DNA of 20,450 nt from contig JAVBMD010000043.1 in the NCBI GenBank assembly GCA_031552825.1, positions 1 to 20,450 on the forward strand, written 5' to 3'. Numbering within the stretch: the first letter of the stretch is position 1; each line of letters starts with the position of its first letter. The DNA comes from WQXF01 sp031552825. GTDB taxonomy: Bacteria; Bacillota; Clostridia; Christensenellales; Aristaeellaceae. The notes under the pieces are model-generated. The model searched no databases. It was not told the DNA's origin and worked only from the letters and a program-made list of their open reading frames with translations. Both the position numbers and the translations under genes were made by a program. Shown one piece after another: positions 1-7,543 of the stretch.

Positions 1-134
1 ATCAACAAAGTCAGACCGTCGAGAAATGTCCAGATGTGGGCGAAGCACAAGCGTGTCCGCAGGAGGCGTACACTGGTACGCCGACAAGGCGCGCGCTGGG
101 CTGAACCCGCAGATGGGCGTTTTCGACGGTCTGA
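1..134. repeat. Repeat-like palindromic element with 12-bp terminal inverted repeats
   Basis: No credible gene lies in the first 180 bases. Bases 11-22 (TCAGACCGTCGA) are the exact reverse complement of bases 123-134, giving a 12-bp terminal inverted repeat around about 100 bp. Inside lies a perfect 7-bp hairpin (GGCGTAC, 65-71, with GTACGCC, 76-82, loop ACTG). The motifs CAGATGTGGGCG (31-42) and CAGATGGGCG (110-119) are near copies. Bases 1-12 recur at 20283-20294. The inverted repeat is seen directly. That this is one copy of a dispersed intergenic or MITE-like repeat is an inference, because only one full copy is visible. Confidence 0.55.
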
Positions 135-165
135 GGAGCTATGCGCCGGACGGCGCATAGCTCCT
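134..165 (-). terminator. Perfect 14-bp hairpin downstream of the secreted-protein gene
   Basis: AGGAGCTATGCGCC (134-147) pairs perfectly with 152-165 across a 4-base loop (GGAC). The hairpin starts 15 bases past the stop codon of the 181-1788 gene and shares its edge with the inverted repeat ending at 134. In the minus-strand RNA no uridine run follows (it continues CAGACCGTCG), so it is not a classical intrinsic terminator. It could act as an RNA 3'-end stabiliser, a terminator of unusual type, or part of the repeat. Confidence 0.45.
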
Positions 166-180
166 TCTCTTCGTTCAGGC

Positions 181-1788
181 TTATTCTTTGGGTTCCGCAG
201 GCAGCACGCCGACCGGAATCGCGCGGATCATGCCCGCGTCGCTTCCTTCATACTTTTGCAGGCACTCGTCAATCAGCGCGTTCAGGGTGCTGTCGCCCTC
301 GGCCAGGGTTTCCGACAGGTTGGAGCGGTTTTTCGACCAAGCCTTCTTCAACTCCGCCATCAACTCGGTATTCTTTTCCAGATCGACGTACAGATCCAGC
401 GAGTGGTACGCGATATCGTTCGCGTTGTAGAGATCCAGCGCCGCGTGCATCTGCCCCACCGCCTGCGCCTCGACGGCGCTGATAAGCCTGAGCAGCGTAC
501 CCTTGGCTTCCTCCACCCCGCCGATCTCCTCCAACGCGACGCGCACGCCGGATGCGTCGGCTTCAAACAGCTTCTTTGTCAGCTCCGCCGCCGCGCCGGT
601 CTCCAAATATTCGGACAGCGCCGCAGAGGAGCAAGCGCGCTTGTCCAGCAGGCGCTTGAGCTCCTTGATGATCGGGTTAAGCAAATCATACTGCGACTGG
701 ATGGCTGCGATTTGATCTTCGTAGCTCGGCGCCGACGCGTCGCCGGTGCTCTTGCGCAGCCTATCCAGCTCCTCGGCGGAGATCACCGCCGCGCCGGATC
801 CGGCGGCCGCCTCCCTCGCCTGCGTAGCGTCCTCTTCATTGTAGTCGTCAAGCCATGCCCTGGCGTCCTTTAGCCAAGCGGTATCAACATCCTCGCCGCT
901 ATTGAGCCGCTCGATAAGCTGCTCCCCCTGCGCTTCCAGCGCCGCCATCGCCTCTTCTACCTCTTTCGCGCTGCGTCTGCGGCGCGGGTTTCTGGCGGAG
1001 CGGAACAGGAAGGAAGGCGCCTCAGCGCCGCCCACGGCGGCGACCGTCACCCGATAGGGCGTGGCCGCCTCCAAACCGGTGACGCGCAGCTTATTCTTCT
1101 CCACCTCATGCGTGCGCGGCTTGCCCTTTTCATCGGAAGCCAGCACCACCTCGGCGCTGCTCAGCTCGAGGCGATCACCGGTGCTCGGATCCACCGCCAA
1201 CAGCAGCGCGCCGCTGCGGGTAATATCGGCCATCAGGTAGCTGGGCAGCGGTTTGCCCTGCTCGTCGATGCCAAATGCCAAGATGGCGGCGTTGGCGAAG
1301 TTCATCGAAAAGGGCGGCAGGCGATCCTTGAGCAGGTACGGCCCGACGCCCATCGACAGATAGGCGTACTGCCCGGCGGTCAAATCCTCAAAGGTGAGCT
1401 CCAGCGTTTTGTTGGCCGCCGTCTCGCACAGAAAACGCGCGTCCGCGTACACGCTGGGCTGGAAATACAGCTGCGCTTTCGCATTGTAATAGTCGGGGAT
1501 GACGACCTTGACGGTAACGGCCTTGGTTTCCTCATCTATAGCGGTAACCAGCAGCGTCGGGTTGCCCTTCGGCAATGCCTTGGGCAGCCACTCCGGGCTG
1601 GGGAAGCTCGATGCCTCGGGCGCATCGGGTGCATCGGGTGCATCGGGTGCGTCGGGCGCATCGGGTGCATCGGGCGCTGCCGAAATCTCGGGCGCCGCCG
1701 ACGGCGCTTCGTCGGCAAAGGCCGGAATCGCCGAAGCCAAGCAAAGCATCAGGCAAAGAAACAGGCAGGTCGTCTTTCGTAAGAACAT
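181..1788 (-). CDS. Secreted protein of unknown function with Ala-Pro-Asp repeat linker
   Basis: A 535-residue protein I cannot assign to a family. It begins with a typical signal peptide (MFLRK, hydrophobic core, cleavage likely after AFA at residue 25), so it is exported. Residues about 38-58 are an Ala-Pro-Asp repeat, a flexible spacer. Residues about 77-265 look beta-rich; the string VTGLEAATPYRVTV resembles the end of a fibronectin type III fold, which is suggestive only. A basic patch (RNPRRRR, 266-272) is followed by a long charged, mainly helical C-terminal half. No cell-wall anchor, transmembrane tail or lipobox is seen, so it is probably released or held by contacts. The start is supported by GGAGG eight bases upstream, and a promoter (1848-1876) sits in front. 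It follows htpG but appears to be transcribed separately. Confidence 0.85.
   Translation of the reverse strand: MFLRKTTCLFLCLMLCLASAIPAFADEAPSAAPEISAAPDAPDAPDAPDAPDAPDAPEASSFPSPEWLPKALPKGNPTLLVTAIDEETKAVTVKVVIPDYYNAKAQLYFQPSVYADARFLCETAANKTLELTFEDLTAGQYAYLSMGVGPYLLKDRLPPFSMNFANAAILAFGIDEQGKPLPSYLMADITRSGALLLAVDPSTGDRLELSSAEVVLASDEKGKPRTHEVEKNKLRVTGLEAATPYRVTVAAVGGAEAPSFLFRSARNPRRRRSAKEVEEAMAALEAQGEQLIERLNSGEDVDTAWLKDARAWLDDYNEEDATQAREAAAGSGAAVISAEELDRLRKSTGDASAPSYEDQIAAIQSQYDLLNPIIKELKRLLDKRACSSAALSEYLETGAAAELTKKLFEADASGVRVALEEIGGVEEAKGTLLRLISAVEAQAVGQMHAALDLYNANDIAYHSLDLYVDLEKNTELMAELKKAWSKNRSNLSETLAEGDSTLNALIDECLQKYEGSDAGMIRAIPVGVLPAEPKE
1613..1675 (-). repeat. 9-bp minisatellite, seven units, inside the secreted-protein gene
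   Basis: Seven tandem 9-base units close to GCATCGGGT on the plus strand, differing at one or two positions per unit (gcctcgggc, gcatcgggt three times, gcgtcgggc, gcatcgggt, gcatcgggc). On the coding strand each unit encodes one Ala-Pro-Asp triplet, with a final Ala-Pro-Glu. Because the unit is a multiple of three, gain or loss of units would change linker length without shifting the frame. Confidence 0.95.
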
Positions 1789-1847
1789 GTGTATTTCCTC
1801 CGTTCACCACATTTGAGGCTTCCAGATTTTTGGTTCCACATGTTGCC

Positions 1848-1876
1848 ATTGTACCGCATTTTCCCTATTTCGACAA
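1848..1876 (-). promoter_or_regulatory. Probable sigma-A promoter for the secreted-protein gene
   Basis: The minus strand carries TTGTCG (1871-1876), a 17-base spacer and TACAAT (1848-1853). The -35 box lies in the last codons of htpG, so the promoter is partly nested in the upstream gene. It precedes the start codon at 1788 by about 60 bases. Seen by consensus match; not tested. Confidence 0.65.
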
Positions 1877-3748
1877 GAGCTGAACGATTTCGACGCTCCG
1901 CGCCAAAAAGGCGGTCATCGCCTCGGGCTTGAGCGGCGCGTTGGCCAGCTGCGCCAGATCGTAAATCTGCCGCGCCAACAGCTCGGCGCGCTGCTCCTCG
2001 CAGCCGGAGAGCGCGGAGATCGTCGGGCTCTGCCGGTTGAGAATCAGCGTGAAGTCATCTGGCATAGCGAAGGCCATATCGCCGTAGAGGCGGCTCATTT
2101 CCTTAAAGCGTCGGCTCTGCTCGCCCTCCACCAGCATGGCAGGCGCGCCGTCCTCGCGCAGCGCCTTGGCCTCCACCTTGAGCTCGGCCTGCCCCGTCGC
2201 CTTGCGGAACAGCGCCTCGAGCTTGGGCAGGTCGATGCCCTCTCCCTCCTCGGCGGCGGCGTCGGCTAGGCTGGCCACATCGGCGTCCACGCGGGCGAAG
2301 CGCAGCTTATCGTTGCCCCCATCGTACTCCATAAAGGAGATGAAGTTGACGTCGATCGGCGAATCCAGCTTGACCACGTCGATATCCTTGGCGCGGTAGA
2401 GCGCGATGGTGGCGTCCTGCCGCGCGGCGTCGTTGGTGTAATAGACCTTGTCGGGCGCCTTTTCACCGTTGGCGTCGGTGTACTCTTTCAGCGTCATGAA
2501 GCCGCCGTCCACCTTCTCCAGCAGCAGCGCGTCCTTCATGCGCTCGTAGAACTTGGCGTCGCGCATGCAGCCGAACTTGATGAAGGGGTGGATATCGTTC
2601 CAATACTTTTCATAGGTTTCGCGCTCTGTGGTAAACATGCCGGTGAGGCGGTCAGCCACCTTCTTGGTGATGTGCGCCGATAGCTTGCGCACGTAGCCGT
2701 CGTTCTGCAGGAAGGAGCGGCTGACGTTGAGCGGCAGATCGGGGCAGTCCAGCACGCCCTTGAGCAGCATCAGGAACTCGGGGATGACCTCCTTGATGTT
2801 GTCGGCGATGAACACCTGCCCGCTGTAGAGCTTGATCTGCCCCTCCATGCCGCCAAAGTCCTGCTTGAGCTTGGGGAAGTACAGAATGCCTTGCAGGCGG
2901 AAGGGGTAGTCCACGTTGAGGTGTACCCAGAACAGCGGCTCCTCAAACTCGTGAAACACCTTGCGGTAAAAATCCTTGTATTCCTCGTCGGTACACTCGC
3001 TAGGCGCTTTGAGCCACAGCGGGCGGGTTTCGTTGATGGCCCGCGGCGCTTCGGGCTCCTTGTCTTCGGCCTCCCCGCTCTCGGCGCTGGCTTTCTCGGC
3101 CTTGGCTTTTTCAGCCTTGGCGTCCTCTGGCTTGACCTCCTCGAGATACACCGGCACCGCGAGGAAGGAACAGTAGCGCTCCAGCACCTCGCGCACGCGA
3201 AAGGCTTTGGCAAACTCGGCCTCCTCGTCCATCAGGTGCAGCGTGATGCAGGTACCGCGCTCGGCGCGGTCGGAGGGCTCCATCTCGTAGGCCATGCCGT
3301 CCTCGCTAACCCAGCGCACCGCCGCAGCATCCGGCGCGAAGCTCAACGTATCGATGGTGACGCGGTCGGCCACCATAAACGCCGAATAAAAGCCTAGGCC
3401 GAAGTGGCCGATGATCCCGGCCGAATCGCCCGCAGATTCGTTGTATTGCTTTAGGAATTCCTCCGCGCCGGAAAAGGCCACCTGATTGATGTAGGTGCGC
3501 ACCTCTTCCTCGGTCATGCCGATGCCGTTGTCGATGAATTGCAGCGTGCGTTCCGCCTCGTTCACCACCACGCGCACGCGGTACTCCTCCCCTGCGCCGC
3601 CGGTTGCTAGGCGATGCTTGGTAATGGCGTCGCAGCCGTTGCTTACCAGCTCACGGATGAATATGTCTTTATCTGAATACAACCATTTTTTGATAATGGG
3701 CATGATGTTCTCTGCGTGAATCGATACGTTTCCAGTTTGCTTTTGCAT
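1865..3748 (-). CDS. htpG: Chaperone protein HtpG (bacterial Hsp90)
   Basis: A 627-residue ATP-dependent dimeric cytoplasmic chaperone of the Hsp90 family. The N-terminal GHKL ATPase motifs are clear: RELVSNGCDA (residues 32-41, with catalytic Glu33 and Mg-binding Asn37), DNGIGM (73-78) and GHFGLGFYSAF (114-124). Next comes a Lys/Glu/Ala-rich charged stretch (about 205-235), then the middle domain (PLWLKAPSECTDEEYKDFY onward; NVSRSFLQ motif) and the C-terminal dimerisation region. I start at the ATG at 3746-3748, giving MQKQTGNVSIHAENI, because AAAGGAG lies nine bases upstream and homologues begin here. The longer open frame to 3826 would place the start codon upstream of the likely transcript start. 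Control is by a consensus promoter and a CIRCE operator just upstream, implying HrcA repression and heat induction. Confidence 0.97.
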   Translation of the reverse strand: MQKQTGNVSIHAENIMPIIKKWLYSDKDIFIRELVSNGCDAITKHRLATGGAGEEYRVRVVVNEAERTLQFIDNGIGMTEEEVRTYINQVAFSGAEEFLKQYNESAGDSAGIIGHFGLGFYSAFMVADRVTIDTLSFAPDAAAVRWVSEDGMAYEMEPSDRAERGTCITLHLMDEEAEFAKAFRVREVLERYCSFLAVPVYLEEVKPEDAKAEKAKAEKASAESGEAEDKEPEAPRAINETRPLWLKAPSECTDEEYKDFYRKVFHEFEEPLFWVHLNVDYPFRLQGILYFPKLKQDFGGMEGQIKLYSGQVFIADNIKEVIPEFLMLLKGVLDCPDLPLNVSRSFLQNDGYVRKLSAHITKKVADRLTGMFTTERETYEKYWNDIHPFIKFGCMRDAKFYERMKDALLLEKVDGGFMTLKEYTDANGEKAPDKVYYTNDAARQDATIALYRAKDIDVVKLDSPIDVNFISFMEYDGGNDKLRFARVDADVASLADAAAEEGEGIDLPKLEALFRKATGQAELKVEAKALREDGAPAMLVEGEQSRRFKEMSRLYGDMAFAMPDDFTLILNRQSPTISALSGCEEQRAELLARQIYDLAQLANAPLKPEAMTAFLARSVEIVQLLSK

Positions 3749-3828
3749 GTGAATCGGCTCCTTTGCGGTATTCTTCGCGCAGCCGCCCGCCTGCAAGAAA
3801 ACAGGCGCACCGCCTAGCGCGCCCATTT

Positions 3829-3857
3829 ATTGTATCCCCGAATTGCTTGGGTGTCAA
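3829..3857 (-). promoter_or_regulatory. Sigma-A promoter of htpG (consensus -35)
   Basis: The minus strand has TTGACA (3852-3857), a 17-base spacer and TACAAT (3829-3834). The -35 box is perfect and the -10 differs from TATAAT at one position. Transcription would start near 3822, giving a leader of about 75 bases before the htpG ATG at 3748. Confidence 0.88.
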
Positions 3858-3864
3858 GAAGTTT

Positions 3865-3887
3865 TTAGCACTCCTTTCGGTAGAGTG

Positions 3888-3891
<4 letters not shown>
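3865..3891. promoter_or_regulatory. CIRCE operator (HrcA binding site) upstream of htpG
   Basis: TTAGCACTC (3865-3873), nine spacer bases (3874-3882) and GAGTGCTAA (3883-3891) match the CIRCE consensus TTAGCACTC-N9-GAGTGCTAA without a mismatch. CIRCE is bound by the heat-shock repressor HrcA. It lies seven bases upstream of the htpG -35 box. Its distal arm contains the stop codon (3888-3890) of the upstream ABC ATPase gene. hrcA itself is not in the window. Confidence 0.97.
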
Positions 3892-4580
<689 letters not shown>

Positions 4581-4625
4581 GCTTTTCCTCCGCATTTTTT
4601 TAATTTTCGCACCCATAGCATGCGC

Positions 4626-4653
4626 AAAAAAGCCGCCCGCAAAAACGGACGGC
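4626..4653 (-). terminator. Intrinsic terminator after the response regulator gene
   Basis: On the minus strand, GCCGTCCG (4646-4653) pairs with CGGGCGGC (4632-4639), including one G-U pair, across a short U-rich loop, followed directly by six uridines (4626-4631). It lies about 20 bases after the stop codon and within the 90-base gap before the ABC ATPase gene. I see no clear promoter between terminator and ABC gene, so that gene may depend on readthrough. Confidence 0.85.
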
Positions 4654-4670
4654 ACGGCAAACTTTCGCGC

Positions 4671-5405
4671 TTACAGATTCGCGCAGTGCTTCGGCGAAAC
4701 GTTGAAAGCCTTTTTAAACATCTTTGAAAAATGCACCACATCGGTGTAGCCCACCATGGCCGCCACCTCGTAGATCTTGTACGAGCCCTCGCGGAGCAGC
4801 GCGTGCGCGGCGTTCATGCGGTAGGCGATCAGGTATTCGTTGAAGGCGCTGCCGGTATCCTCCTTAAACACCTTGCTCAGATGCGATTTGGAGATGCTGA
4901 TATCGCGCGCCACGGTTCCCAGCTGCAGCGGCTCGCGGAAATGCGCGTGAATGTACTGCAGCGCGCGCTGGGTGTAGATGCTGTAGTGCTCGCTGACAGG
5001 CAGCGCCTCCAGCCGCTCCTCGCGCCGCGCGGCCGCGAGCTTGTTGATGCATTTTTCCAGGCAGGTACGCAACGTATCGGCGCCGATGGGCTTGAGCAGG
5101 TAATCAAAGGCGCCCAGCTGCACCGCGCGCTGCGCGTGCGCAAACTCTGAGGAACCGCTGACGATGATTACCTCGCACGCCGCCCCCTGCGAGCGAAGCT
5201 GCTCCAGCAGCTCGATGCCGCTCAGCCCGGGCATGAAGATGTCGGTGAGCACGATATCCGGCTTTTGATCCAGAATGCGCGGCAAGGCTTGGACGCCATC
5301 CTCACAGGTATCGATGACCTCCAGATTCAAATCCGCCCAAGCGATGTAGCTGACGAGCACCTCTCGCACAATCGGCTCATCGTCGATGATGATGGCACGC
5401 CACAC
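4671..5405 (-). CDS. Response regulator, receiver plus AraC-type DNA-binding domain (YesN-like)
   Basis: A 244-residue two-component regulator. The receiver domain (residues 1 to about 120) shows the acidic pair in IIIDDEP (Asp8, Asp9), the phosphoacceptor Asp55 in IVLTDIFMPG, the switch Ser in IIVSGSS and Lys105 in DYLLKP. The C-terminal part (about 145-244) is a double helix-turn-helix AraC domain (ISISKSHLSKVFKEDTG and VAAMVGYTDVVHFSKMFKKAFNVSP). YesN-like regulators often control sugar uptake or surface functions together with a sensor kinase. No kinase is present here, so the partner is elsewhere or not visible. I choose the GTG at 5403-5405, nine bases after AAGGAGG; the frame also opens at a GTG at 5438, but that would place the binding site inside the gene. 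Terminator downstream, own promoter upstream. Confidence 0.93.
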   Translation of the reverse strand: MWRAIIIDDEPIVREVLVSYIAWADLNLEVIDTCEDGVQALPRILDQKPDIVLTDIFMPGLSGIELLEQLRSQGAACEVIIVSGSSEFAHAQRAVQLGAFDYLLKPIGADTLRTCLEKCINKLAAARREERLEALPVSEHYSIYTQRALQYIHAHFREPLQLGTVARDISISKSHLSKVFKEDTGSAFNEYLIAYRMNAAHALLREGSYKIYEVAAMVGYTDVVHFSKMFKKAFNVSPKHCANL

Positions 5406-5482
5406 GGCACCCGCCCTCCTTTCTTCGCGCAAAACCACTGTTTCTATATGGAATATCCTACCGATTCGCTTGTATGGCTATC

Positions 5483-5511
5483 ATAGTAGCACGTTCCGGC
5501 GCAATTGAAAA
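5483..5511 (-). promoter_or_regulatory. Probable promoter of the response regulator gene
   Basis: The minus strand has TTTTCA (5506-5511), a 17-base spacer and TACTAT (5483-5488). The -10 box matches five of six positions and the -35 four of six. The leader would be about 70 bases. This is the best candidate in the 157-base gap between hslU and the regulator. Confidence 0.5.
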
Positions 5512-5515
5512 GAAG

Positions 5516-5549
5516 AAAAAAACAAATCGGTCGGCGCGCAAAGCGCGGC
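5516..5549 (-). terminator. Possible terminator after hslU
   Basis: On the minus strand a short GC stem (CGCGC, 5543-5547, with GCGCG, 5535-5539, loop UUU) is followed about a dozen bases later by seven uridines (5516-5522). The gap between stem and uridine run is longer than ideal, so strength is doubtful. Confidence 0.4.
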
Positions 5550-5562
5550 TCCTCAGTATTGG

Positions 5563-6930
5563 TTATAGTATATATCGCTTCAAATCCTGCTTTTTGCCCT
5601 CAGAACCCAGATGTTCCGCCACATATTCGGCGGTAACGCGCACCTCGACCTCCGGCATATCGCCGCCCGCGTTGAAAGAGATGTCCTCCAGCAGCTGCTC
5701 GAACACCGTGTTGAGCCGCCGCGCGCCGATGTCCTCAAGCGTCTCGTTGGCGAGGCAGGCTGCCGTGGCCAGCGCGTCCAGCGCCTCCGGATCGAAAACC
5801 AGCCGCACGTGATCCACCGCCAACAGTGCCTCGTATTGCCGGGTAATGGCGTTCTCCGGCTGGGTCAGGATGGCGCGGAAGTCCTCCTGCGTCAGCGATT
5901 TGAGCACCACTCGCACCGGGAAACGGCCTTGCAGTTCCGGAATCAGGTCGGTCACCTTGGCGACATGAAACGCGCCCGCGGCGATGAACAGCATGAAGTC
6001 GGTCTTGACCGGGCCGTACTTGGTATTGACGGTGCTGCCCTCCACGATGGGCAGGATATCGCGCTGCACACCCTCGCGCGATACGTCGGGGCCGTGCCCG
6101 CCCGCCGAACGCCCGGCGATCTTGTCGATCTCGTCGATAAACACGATGCCGTCCTGCTCGGCGCGGCGAATGGCCTCCTCGGTTACGGCGTCCATATCGA
6201 TCAGCTTGGCCTCTTCCTCGGCGGTCAGGATCTTGCGCGCCTCGCTCACCTTAACGCGGCGCATCTTGGTGCGCTTGGGCAGCATGCCGCCCATCATGTC
6301 GCCGATGTTAACGCTGGCGCCGTTGATGTCGACGTTCTGCGGCGTGTCCTCCACCTCGATCTCGATCTCCACGTTGTCCAGCTCGCCGCGCAGCAACTGC
6401 GCGCGCAGCGCGTCGGCGCGGGTGGCGATCTGCTGCTGCTCCTCGGCGGAAAGCTCCGGCTCCTTGGGCTTGTTGCCCAGCAGCAGGTCGATGGGGTTGG
6501 AGGCCTTCTTCTTGGGGTGCAGCATCAGCTTGACCAGCCGGTCGTCGGCCAGCACGCTGGCGCGCGCCTTGACCTTTTCGCTTGCCTCCTCCTTCACCAT
6601 GCGGATGGCGGCCTCGATCAAATCGCGCACGATGGAATCCACATCGCGCCCCACGTAACCGACCTCGGTGAACTTGGTGGCCTCGACCTTCACGAACGGC
6701 GCTTCCACCAGCTTGGCCAGGCGGCGTGCGATCTCGGTCTTGCCCACGCCGGTGGGGCCCATCATCAAAATATTCTTGGGCGTGATCTCCTCGCGCAGCG
6801 CCTCGGGCAGCTGCGCGCGGCGATAGCGATTGCGCAACGCCACGGCGACGGCGCGCTTGGCGTCGTCCTGCCCGATGATGTATCGGTTGAGCTCGCGCAC
6901 GATCTCCTTGGGCGTCAGTTGTGCTGCCAT
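5563..6930 (-). CDS. hslU: ATP-dependent protease ATPase subunit HslU (ClpY)
   Basis: A 455-residue AAA+ unfoldase that forms hexamers, unfolds substrates and feeds them to HslV in the cytoplasm. Motifs: IIGQDDAKRAVAVALRNRYRR near the N terminus, Walker A GPTGVGKT (58-65), pore loop GYVGRD (91-96), the inserted I-domain (about 110-235), Walker B IVFIDEIDKIA (262-272), and GRFPVR (335-340). The C terminus DLKRYIL matches the tail that docks between HslV subunits and activates them. Length is normal for the family. The start ATG at 6928-6930 lies one base after the hslV stop, and its GGAGGA site lies in the last hslV codons, so translation is probably coupled. In Bacillus, codY follows; here it does not. 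Confidence 0.98.
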   Translation of the reverse strand: MAAQLTPKEIVRELNRYIIGQDDAKRAVAVALRNRYRRAQLPEALREEITPKNILMMGPTGVGKTEIARRLAKLVEAPFVKVEATKFTEVGYVGRDVDSIVRDLIEAAIRMVKEEASEKVKARASVLADDRLVKLMLHPKKKASNPIDLLLGNKPKEPELSAEEQQQIATRADALRAQLLRGELDNVEIEIEVEDTPQNVDINGASVNIGDMMGGMLPKRTKMRRVKVSEARKILTAEEEAKLIDMDAVTEEAIRRAEQDGIVFIDEIDKIAGRSAGGHGPDVSREGVQRDILPIVEGSTVNTKYGPVKTDFMLFIAAGAFHVAKVTDLIPELQGRFPVRVVLKSLTQEDFRAILTQPENAITRQYEALLAVDHVRLVFDPEALDALATAACLANETLEDIGARRLNTVFEQLLEDISFNAGGDMPEVEVRVTAEYVAEHLGSEGKKQDLKRYIL

Positions 6931-6931
6931 A

Positions 6932-7465
6932 TTATACGTCCTCCACGATCACGTTATGGTTGGTGTACACGCAAATCTCCGCCGCGATGTGCAGCGCCTT
7001 CTCGGCGATCTCGTGCGCGGAAAGATCGGTGTTGTTCAGCAGCGCGCGCGCGGCGGCCATCGCGTAGTTGCCGCCGCTGCCCACGGCGGCGATGCCGTCG
7101 TCGGGCGCGATCACCTCGCCGGTGCCGGAGACGATCAGCAGCTCCTGCGCGTCGGCGACGATCAGCATAGCGTCCAACCGGCGCATCGCCTTGTCGCTGC
7201 GCCAATCCTGCGCCAGCTCCACGGCGGCGCGCTGCAGGTTGCCGCCGTACTGCGTCAGCTTCTCCTCAAACCGCTCGCACAGCGAGAAGGCGTCGGCTAC
7301 CGAACCGGCAAAGCCGGTCACCACCTTGCCGCCAAAGATGCGGCGAACCTTGTGCGCGGTGGCTTTGAATATCGTATGTTCCCCCATCGTCACCTGACCG
7401 TCCCCGGCCACGGCGCACTGGTCGCCGCGCCGCACGGCGCAGATGGTGGTTCCTCTCATCTCCAT
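6932..7465 (-). CDS. hslV: ATP-dependent protease peptidase subunit HslV (ClpQ)
   Basis: A 177-residue proteasome-beta-like peptidase that forms a double hexamer and works with HslU. The N terminus MEMRGTTICAVRR contains the catalytic Thr (residue 6), and the supporting residues are seen as Asp22 in AGDGQVT and Lys39 in AHKVRR. GSGGNYAMAAARALL near residue 130 is the usual HslV signature. With a catalytic Thr at residue 6, five residues must be removed, so a short propeptide is likely; starting at Met3 would leave three. The Met1 start is supported by GGAGG seven bases upstream. It forms a two-gene unit with hslU and has its own promoter candidate. Confidence 0.98.
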   Translation of the reverse strand: MEMRGTTICAVRRGDQCAVAGDGQVTMGEHTIFKATAHKVRRIFGGKVVTGFAGSVADAFSLCERFEEKLTQYGGNLQRAAVELAQDWRSDKAMRRLDAMLIVADAQELLIVSGTGEVIAPDDGIAAVGSGGNYAMAAARALLNNTDLSAHEIAEKALHIAAEICVYTNHNVIVEDV

Positions 7466-7496
7466 ACGTTTCCCTCCAAACTCAGTCTAGGATCAT

Positions 7497-7525
7497 AGTA
7501 TAAGACGATTGCCAGCGAAAGGCAA
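7497..7525 (-). promoter_or_regulatory. Candidate hslVU promoter nested in a hairpin
   Basis: The minus strand has TTGCCT (7520-7525), a 17-base spacer and TATACT (7497-7502). The -35 box and most of the spacer lie in the hairpin at 7504-7530. The leader would be about 25 bases before the hslV ATG. Confidence 0.6.
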
Positions 7526-7530
7526 TCGTC
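7504..7530 (-). terminator. Perfect 10-bp hairpin between trmFO and hslV
   Basis: GACGATTGCC (7504-7513) pairs perfectly with GGCAATCGTC (7521-7530) around a 7-base loop. In the minus-strand RNA it starts 13 bases after the trmFO stop and is followed by UUAUACUAU, a weak uridine tract. It probably ends or attenuates the long upstream operon, and it overlaps the hslVU promoter candidate. Confidence 0.55.
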
Positions 7531-7543
7531 GGTGCTTGCTTGG

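Noticed and set aside
1613..1675. CRISPR-like array
   Set aside because: The 9-base units are contiguous with no spacers and lie in a coding frame; this is a minisatellite.
3749..3826. 26-codon N-terminal extension of htpG
   Set aside because: It reaches back nearly to the predicted transcription start, lacks a ribosome binding site, and homologues begin at MQKQTGNVSIHAENI-like sequence.
5611..7170. 519-codon plus-strand open frame opposite hslU and hslV
   Set aside because: It is antisense to two conserved genes, with a biased shadow composition and no motif.
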